Source: Micropruina sp.
Lineage (GTDB): Bacteria > Actinomycetota > Actinomycetes > Propionibacteriales > Propionibacteriaceae
Direction: 5' to 3'
NCBI GenBank assembly: GCA_016716635.1
Contig: JADJVZ010000011.1
Span: 558,001 to 622,000, forward strand
Length of the DNA: 64,000 bases
Under the pieces are notes generated by a model, which was not told the origin of the DNA, made no database searches, and saw nothing but the letters and a program-made list of their open reading frames with translations. Position numbers and translations under genes: made by a program. Shown piece by piece: positions 59,653 through 64,000 of this stretch. Each line of letters starts with the position of its first letter. The stretch's first letter is position 1.

Positions 59653-60467
59653 CTCGGTTCGGGCCCCTGGTCGTTGAGGGAGCCGGTGCCGCGGACCGTC
59701 CACGTCGGCTGCTGGCGGCGGCGCTTCTCGAACGCGACCAGGCTGTCGTAGACGTGGACGGCGCCGACCTCGTGCTGGCCACGTCGGTGCAACTCGCTGG
59801 GCGGCAGTTTGGCGTACCAGCCATGCATGCCATCGATCACCTGCTTGGTCACCGACATGAATTGGCCCGGACGGTGATACCCGCCGCCGTAGGTCGGCCA
59901 GTAGGCCGTGTGGACGTCCTCGCACATGTAGAGCCCGTTCCACGTCAGCATCGGCCACAGCGTGTCAAAGCTGATCCGTTGATGTTCGGCCATGTGGCTG
60001 CCGTCGTCCAACACGACATCGACACCGCCCATGGCCGCCACCACCTGGCGCAGCATCGAGGGATCGGCCTGAGAACCGATGTGGACGGTGGCTACCTCGG
60101 GCGCCACGGCATTCGCGCAGCGCGGGTCGATGTCGAGGCCGTGGATGATCGCGTCGGGCCCGAGGTAGTCGCGCCACACCTCGAGGGAGCCCCCATGGGA
60201 CACTCCGATCTCTAGGAACCGTAACGGTTTGTCGGTGCCGGGTATCCCGTACCGGACGGGCGCCAAGAGGGCATCGTAGGCGTCAAGGTATTGGTCCCAT
60301 TTGTGGGCGATCGCCCCTTCATGCGCCAAGTAGGCCGTCGAGTACGGGCCCTTCGCCACGGGTGGCTCCGCCGACCCATAGCTATAAACGTCGGCGTTCG
60401 CGTAGCGCTCCTGAAGGAATTTCTCGAACTGTTTGCGCCGGAAACGCAAGTGGTTGATGGCGCCCAT
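59649..60467 (-). CDS. Class I SAM-dependent methyltransferase (macrolide-sugar O-methyltransferase-like)
   Basis: 272 residues. FLEIGVSHGGSLEVWRDYLG is the SAM loop and HGLDIDPRC follows; DVVLDDGSHMAEHQ and LYMCEDVHTAYWP carry metal-binding Asp/His residues as in MycE/TylE-like O-methyltransferases. AGGGA 6 nt before ATG 60467. No glycan or polyketide genes are adjacent, so the substrate is unclear. Confidence 0.82.
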   Translation of the reverse strand: MGAINHLRFRRKQFEKFLQERYANADVYSYGSAEPPVAKGPYSTAYLAHEGAIAHKWDQYLDAYDALLAPVRYGIPGTDKPLRFLEIGVSHGGSLEVWRDYLGPDAIIHGLDIDPRCANAVAPEVATVHIGSQADPSMLRQVVAAMGGVDVVLDDGSHMAEHQRISFDTLWPMLTWNGLYMCEDVHTAYWPTYGGGYHRPGQFMSVTKQVIDGMHGWYAKLPPSELHRRGQHEVGAVHVYDSLVAFEKRRRQQPTWTVRGTGSLNDQGPEPS

Positions 60468-60594
60468 CGGTGATCCCTTCGGCAGGTCTGACCAAGAGTT
60501 TAACCCCCCGTGGGACGGTCAAAACAGACTGCTTTCGGGCAGCGAACCCCGCCGTGATCAGGCTGTGAGAACGCCGTCTTGTAGGCTGGCGCCC

Positions 60595-61356
60595 ATGCCC
60601 GTCGCCCTCCGTGTGATCCCGTGCCTGGACGTCCACGACGGCCGGGTTGTCAAGGGCGTCAACTTCGTGAACCTGCGCGATGCCGGCGATCCGGTCGAAC
60701 TCGCCGCCGCCTATGGTGCCGCAGGTGCGGACGAACTGGTCTTTCTCGATATCTCCGCTTCGTCCGAAGGCCGCGCCACCACCCACGAGGTGGTGCGCAG
60801 GACGGCCGAGACGGTCTTCATCCCGTTGTGCGTCGGTGGCGGTGTACGGTCCGTGGCCGACGTCGACACGCTGCTGCGCACCGGCGCCGACAAGGTCGGC
60901 ATCAACACCGGCGCGATCAGCCGCCCGGGCGCCATCGACGAGATCGCCCGACGCTTCGGCAACCAGGTCCTGGTGCTGTCGCTGGACGCCCGCCGTGAAC
61001 CCGGCCAGCCCTCCGGCTTCGGCGTCACCACTCACGGCGGACGCCAGCCAGCGGGCCTTGACGCCATCGCCTGGGTGCGTGAGGCCGTCGAACGCGGGGC
61101 CGGCGAAATCCTGCTGAACTCCATGGATGCCGACGGCACCACCGATGGCTTCGACCTTGAGATGATTCGGGCCGTGCGCGCCGTGGTCGACGTCCCCGTC
61201 ATCGCGTCGGGTGGGGCGGGCACCGTGGACCACTTCATCCAGGCCGCCCGGGCGGGCGCCGATGCGGTGCTGGCGGCTTCGGTGTTCCATTACGGAACCC
61301 TCACCATCGCCGAGGTGAAGTCGGGCCTCGCCGAGGCGGGCTTCTCGGTCCGGTAG
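60595..61356 (+). CDS. hisF: Imidazole glycerol phosphate synthase cyclase subunit
   Basis: 253 residues, TIM barrel: RVIPCLDVHDGRVVKGVNF with catalytic Asp11, DELVFLDISAS, and GEILLNSMDADGT with the second Asp, then IASGGAGTVDHF. ATG 60595 is 7 nt after TAGGCT (60582-60587). It stands apart from other his genes. Confidence 0.97.
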   Translation: MPVALRVIPCLDVHDGRVVKGVNFVNLRDAGDPVELAAAYGAAGADELVFLDISASSEGRATTHEVVRRTAETVFIPLCVGGGVRSVADVDTLLRTGADKVGINTGAISRPGAIDEIARRFGNQVLVLSLDARREPGQPSGFGVTTHGGRQPAGLDAIAWVREAVERGAGEILLNSMDADGTTDGFDLEMIRAVRAVVDVPVIASGGAGTVDHFIQAARAGADAVLAASVFHYGTLTIAEVKSGLAEAGFSVR

Positions 61357-61383
61357 GGACGAGAGGACCAAGGAGATGGCACC

Positions 61384-62169
61384 ATGGGGGGCATGAGTCA
61401 GCGCGCGTTTGTGATCGCTGCGGTCGGGGGGACCCTGCTTGTCGTCTTGAGCGCCTGCAGTACCCCGGTCGCTACGCCAACGTCGCCTTCGAGCTCGGCG
61501 ACCGTCCCGGCCTCCGTCAGCCCGACGCCCACGCCGTCACCGACCGTCGCGTCCAGCGCTCCCACCCTCCCCAACGCGGCCCCGGCGACCCAGGCCGCCG
61601 CGACCCCGTCCAACCCTCCCGACAAGTGGGCGAAATCCGAGCGCGAGAACGTGGGTACGGTCCCCTCCGGCTTTGCCCTCGCCTCCAACGCCAACCAGGC
61701 CACGATGGATGCTCTCGACCCCTGCGGCCTGGGGCAGGTCAACCTGCCGGGGCTGAACCAGCGCGTCTTTAGCCGCATGGGACAGGTGCTCAACCCCAAC
61801 CTGGAGAATGGCGCCTTGGAGGCCGCCTTGGTCATGTCCTCGCCGGCCACCGCCCAATCACTCATGGGGGAGCTCCGGGAACGCCTCAACGCGTGCCCGA
61901 CGACCGGCACCAAGAAGTTCCAGGGTTACCTGACGGCCGACGGCCAAGATGAGGCGCTGGCACTGCTGACCCAAGAATTTGATGCCGCCGGAGCGCCGGT
62001 AGCGGAGTCGTACGGCACGCATTGGCTGGCCGTCCGCAAGGGTCGCAGCATCGCCATCTATTCGACCTGGACGATCGCCGGAAGGCCGCTCACCGACAAG
62101 TGGGCTCCGGGTGGAGCCGATGATCCGGCTGAGGGCGTAGCCAAGATGCTGGCGCCGCTCCCGGCCTAA
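61384..62169 (+). CDS. Lipoprotein A, paralogous to the one at 62645
   Basis: 261 residues. Lipobox VLSAC (Cys25), Ser/Thr/Pro linker (26-85), and a globular domain with VGTVPSGFALAS, LDPC, FSRMGQV and LNAC. The same pattern appears at 62645. The two Cys (LDPC, LNAC) may pair. AAGGAG (61370-61375) 8 nt before ATG 61384. Secreted, function unknown; extracellular sensor domain-like by eye. Confidence 0.85.
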   Translation: MGGMSQRAFVIAAVGGTLLVVLSACSTPVATPTSPSSSATVPASVSPTPTPSPTVASSAPTLPNAAPATQAAATPSNPPDKWAKSERENVGTVPSGFALASNANQATMDALDPCGLGQVNLPGLNQRVFSRMGQVLNPNLENGALEAALVMSSPATAQSLMGELRERLNACPTTGTKKFQGYLTADGQDEALALLTQEFDAAGAPVAESYGTHWLAVRKGRSIAIYSTWTIAGRPLTDKWAPGGADDPAEGVAKMLAPLPA

Positions 62170-62206
62170 CCGCCGTCTGGGCGCCAACGAGTGGCACGAT
62201 GAAACC

Positions 62207-62602
62207 ATGTCATGCCTGTTTTGCTCCATCGTCGCCGGCGAGATCCCCAGCAAGTTGGTTTACGAGGACGACGCAGCCCTCGCCTTCTTGGATATCAACC
62301 CCTGGCACGCCGGACACACCCTGGTCATCCCGAAGGAACATGTGGAGACCGTGCTGGAGGACTCCAGCATTCTGGCCGAAATCGCCCCGGCCATCGTCGC
62401 CACCGCTGCACTGCTCACCGCGAAGCTGGGGGCAGACGGGATGAATGTCCTCTCCAACGCCGGTGGGGTGTCCGGGCAAGAGGTCTTCCACGCTCACGTG
62501 CATCTGATTCCGCGGTACGCCAACCTGCCGGGCATCGCCGGGATGAGCATGCGCGAAGACGGCATTGACCTCAACGAGATTCACGCCCGCATCGTGAACT
62601 GA
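62207..62602 (+). CDS. HIT-family nucleotide hydrolase
   Basis: 131 residues. The histidine triad is HAHVH at 95-99; Zn-type CLFC is at 3-6 and NPWHAGHTLVIPKEH is typical. Hydrolyses adenosine phosphoramidates or AMP-lysine. CACGAT 6 nt before ATG 62207 is a weak possible -10. Confidence 0.95.
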   Translation: MSCLFCSIVAGEIPSKLVYEDDAALAFLDINPWHAGHTLVIPKEHVETVLEDSSILAEIAPAIVATAALLTAKLGADGMNVLSNAGGVSGQEVFHAHVHLIPRYANLPGIAGMSMREDGIDLNEIHARIVN

Positions 62603-62644
62603 ACGATCGGAGTGGAGGCGGGTGCGGCACACCATAATGGGGCG

Positions 62645-63340
62645 GTGCGCGTTGTTCCCCTCGTTTTGACCCTGGCTGGGTGCCTGCTCCTCACGTCCAC
62701 GACCGGATGCACGGCCACGACCGCTCCCGCTGGAACGCCGTCGTCGGTGTCTTCGTCATCCGCGGCCGCGCCGGGATCGTCCGAGGGGGCGGCCAATGGC
62801 AGCCTGGGTGACGTCGGCACCATGCCGTCGACGTTCGACATGGCGGGGTTTTCGCGCCCCACGAAGGGTCCTCTAGACCCCTGCTACGCCAATTACCTCG
62901 ATTACCCGGCGTTCGCCCAGCGCACCGCCAGCCGCATGGGAGCGATCCAGGATGAGAACGGCGATGCGGGCCAGCAGCTAGCGGGCGTGCTGATGCCCTC
63001 GTCTGAGGCTGCGCGCACGCTCATGTCCCAGATCCGCGCGCGTTCCACCGCCTGCCCTGCAACTCCGGGCAAGACGTCCGGGACCACGATCAAAGTGGCT
63101 CCCTACGCGGCCACCGGCACGTGGGACGAGGTGGTTGCCGTCGTCACCGAAGACCTTCAGAACGGGACTGCCCTCGAGAATGGGCATGGCTCCATCCGGA
63201 TCATTGCGCGCAAGGGCACGTGGATCGTGGGGGAGGTGCTGTGGCAGGACGAGGCGAACTTCGTGACGCAAGGCGTCACGATCGATCCCGCCGGAAATCC
63301 GGCCACGGACGTCACGAACCGCCTCGCTGCGCTGCCGTGA
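62645..63340 (+). CDS. Lipoprotein B, paralogous to the one at 61384
   Basis: 231 residues. Cys13 (LAGC) and Cys22 (TTGC) both resemble lipoboxes; Cys22 leaves a more normal signal length. The mature part repeats the landmarks of lipoprotein A: VGTMPSTFDMAG, LDPC, ASRMGAI and TAC. GTG 62645 is 6 nt after CATAAT (62633-62638), so probably leaderless. Confidence 0.85.
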   Translation: MRVVPLVLTLAGCLLLTSTTGCTATTAPAGTPSSVSSSSAAAPGSSEGAANGSLGDVGTMPSTFDMAGFSRPTKGPLDPCYANYLDYPAFAQRTASRMGAIQDENGDAGQQLAGVLMPSSEAARTLMSQIRARSTACPATPGKTSGTTIKVAPYAATGTWDEVVAVVTEDLQNGTALENGHGSIRIIARKGTWIVGEVLWQDEANFVTQGVTIDPAGNPATDVTNRLAALP

Positions 63341-63381
63341 CGAGACACCCGTCCCACATCGCGGAAACTGCGGCCCGTCGG

Positions 63382-63411
63382 TTGACACCGCCGCCTCGCG
63401 CCGGGGAAGCT
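63382..63411 (+). promoter_or_regulatory. ilvB: Promoter of the ilvB leader
   Basis: TTGACA (63382-63387) and, after 18 nt, GAAGCT (63406-63411) as a weak -10. Transcription would begin near the leader peptide GTG at 63418. Confidence 0.55.
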
Positions 63412-63417
63412 GGATTC

Positions 63418-63447
63418 GTGCAGGAGTTCGTGCTCGTAGTTAGTTAG
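63418..63447 (+). CDS. ilvB leader peptide (9 residues)
   Basis: GTG CAG GAG TTC GTG CTC GTA GTT AGT TAG encodes MQEFVLVVS. Four consecutive branched-chain codons (Val-Leu-Val-Val) just before a terminator and ilvB are the signature of ribosome-mediated attenuation. Confidence 0.8.
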   Translation: MQEFVLVVS

Positions 63448-63510
63448 CGTGTCGTTGGGGTTTTCCCGTCGACACGCACCCTCGTCTGCCCACAGCAGCG
63501 GGGGTTTTTT
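63447..63510 (+). terminator. Transcription attenuator before ilvB
   Basis: First hairpin: GCGTGTCG (63447-63454) with CGACACGC (63470-63477). Second hairpin: CCCTCG and CTGC (63479-63489) with GCAG and CGGGGG (63495-63504), then six T (63505-63510), an intrinsic terminator. Bases 63457-63461 could instead pair with 63478-63482 and open the terminator when the ribosome stalls. Confidence 0.75.
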
Positions 63511-63558
63511 CTTGCCCACACTCCAACGCACAACTCACCTGACCGAAAGGAACCCGAC

Positions 63559-64000
63559 ATGGCTGACGCGGAAGCCACACCCGTGCTCACCGGGGCGCAA
63601 GCCCTGATCGAATCCTTGGAGCGTGTCGGGGTCGAAGTAATCTTCGGCATCCCAGGCGGAGCGATCCTCCCTGCCTACGATCCCCTCTATGACAGCTCAA
63701 TCCGGCACATCCTCGTCCGGCACGAGCAGGGCGCGGGACACGCGGCCGAGGGGTACGCGATGGTGACCGGCAAGGTGGGCGTGTGCATCGCCACCTCCGG
63801 CCCCGGCGCGACCAATCTCGTTACTCCGATCGCGGACGCCTACATGGATTCCGTTCCCATCGTGGCCATCACCGGGCAGGTCAGCTCGGCGGCCATTGGG
63901 ACCGACGCCTTCCAAGAGGCCGACATTCGCGGCATCACGATCCCCATCACGAAGCACTCCTTCCTGGTGACCAAGCCGGAGGACATCCCGGCGGCGATCG
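63559..64000 (+). CDS. ilvB: Acetolactate synthase large subunit, cut by window end
   Basis: The first 147 codons are visible. GIPGGAILP, the catalytic Glu in RHEQGAGHAAEGYA, ATSGPGATNLVTPI and QVSSAAIGTDAFQEAD are all typical of the thiamine-diphosphate enzyme that starts valine/isoleucine synthesis. AAAGGA lies 6 nt before ATG 63559. The 218-nt gap before it holds the leader peptide and attenuator. Confidence 0.96.
   Translation, partial: MADAEATPVLTGAQALIESLERVGVEVIFGIPGGAILPAYDPLYDSSIRHILVRHEQGAGHAAEGYAMVTGKVGVCIATSGPGATNLVTPIADAYMDSVPIVAITGQVSSAAIGTDAFQEADIRGITIPITKHSFLVTKPEDIPAAI

Overview
The window is high-GC, gene-dense chromosomal DNA from an actinobacterium. Several things point there: actinobacterial gene order (pheST then arg genes; tlyA-nadK-recN; pyrG-nudix-xerD-parA-scpAB-rluB; pafA...pafBC-tatAC-dagK-helY), Pup ligase and PafBC, many GTG starts placed 5-8 nt after a TANNNT box, and rRNA of actinobacterial type. 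My impression from the 16S is Propionibacteriaceae or a relative, but I could not align it.

Layout. 1-4.4 kb: the end of an RNA methyltransferase gene and pheST. 4.4-6 kb: an NTF2-like protein and a HAD-IIA phosphatase. 6-11 kb: an accessory stretch on the minus strand. It holds a DUF222/HNH (13E12-like) gene, a 750-nt non-coding tract that contains a perfect cloverleaf-shaped palindrome, and a tight five-gene operon of mostly unknown proteins (one is DUF2625). 11.1-17.2 kb: arginine operon argC-J-B-D-R-H behind an ARG box, with argF and argG absent. 17.3-19.6 kb: tyrS and an asparaginase. 19.6-25.3 kb: one rRNA operon (16S-23S-5S, no spacer tRNA) with two tandem promoters, long processing stems and a strong terminator.

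25.3-34 kb: a 727-residue protein with Gly/Ser-, Arg/Asp/Phe- and Asp/Ser-repeat disordered regions around a helical repeat core, a second HAD-IIA phosphatase, the biotin ECF transporter bioYMN, a 56-codon conserved-looking gene, tlyA, nadK and recN. 34-39.3 kb: a TetR regulator divergent from an NAD-dependent epimerase with paired operators, then the de novo NAD operon nadABC (minus strand) behind a perfect 15-bp palindrome. 39.3-47.6 kb: a transporter, pyrG, nudix hydrolase, xerD, parA, a possible ribbon-helix-helix protein, scpA, scpB and a pseudouridine synthase (chromosome partition block). 47.6-58.8 kb: pafA, an FKBP lipoprotein, gluQ and a lipoprotein (minus strand), pafB, pafC, a small membrane protein, tatA, tatC, a lipid kinase and the helY helicase. 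58.8-64 kb: a sulfurtransferase, a methyltransferase, hisF, two related lipoproteins around a HIT hydrolase, and the start of ilvB behind a leader peptide with Val-Leu-Val-Val codons and an attenuator.

Most of the window is housekeeping. The parts with most to add are the 6-11 kb accessory tract and its cloverleaf repeat, the repeat-rich disordered protein, the ilvB attenuator, the candidate operators at nadABC and tetR/epimerase, and the consistent leaderless-start pattern. No CRISPR array, tRNA gene, intact transposase or prophage was seen.
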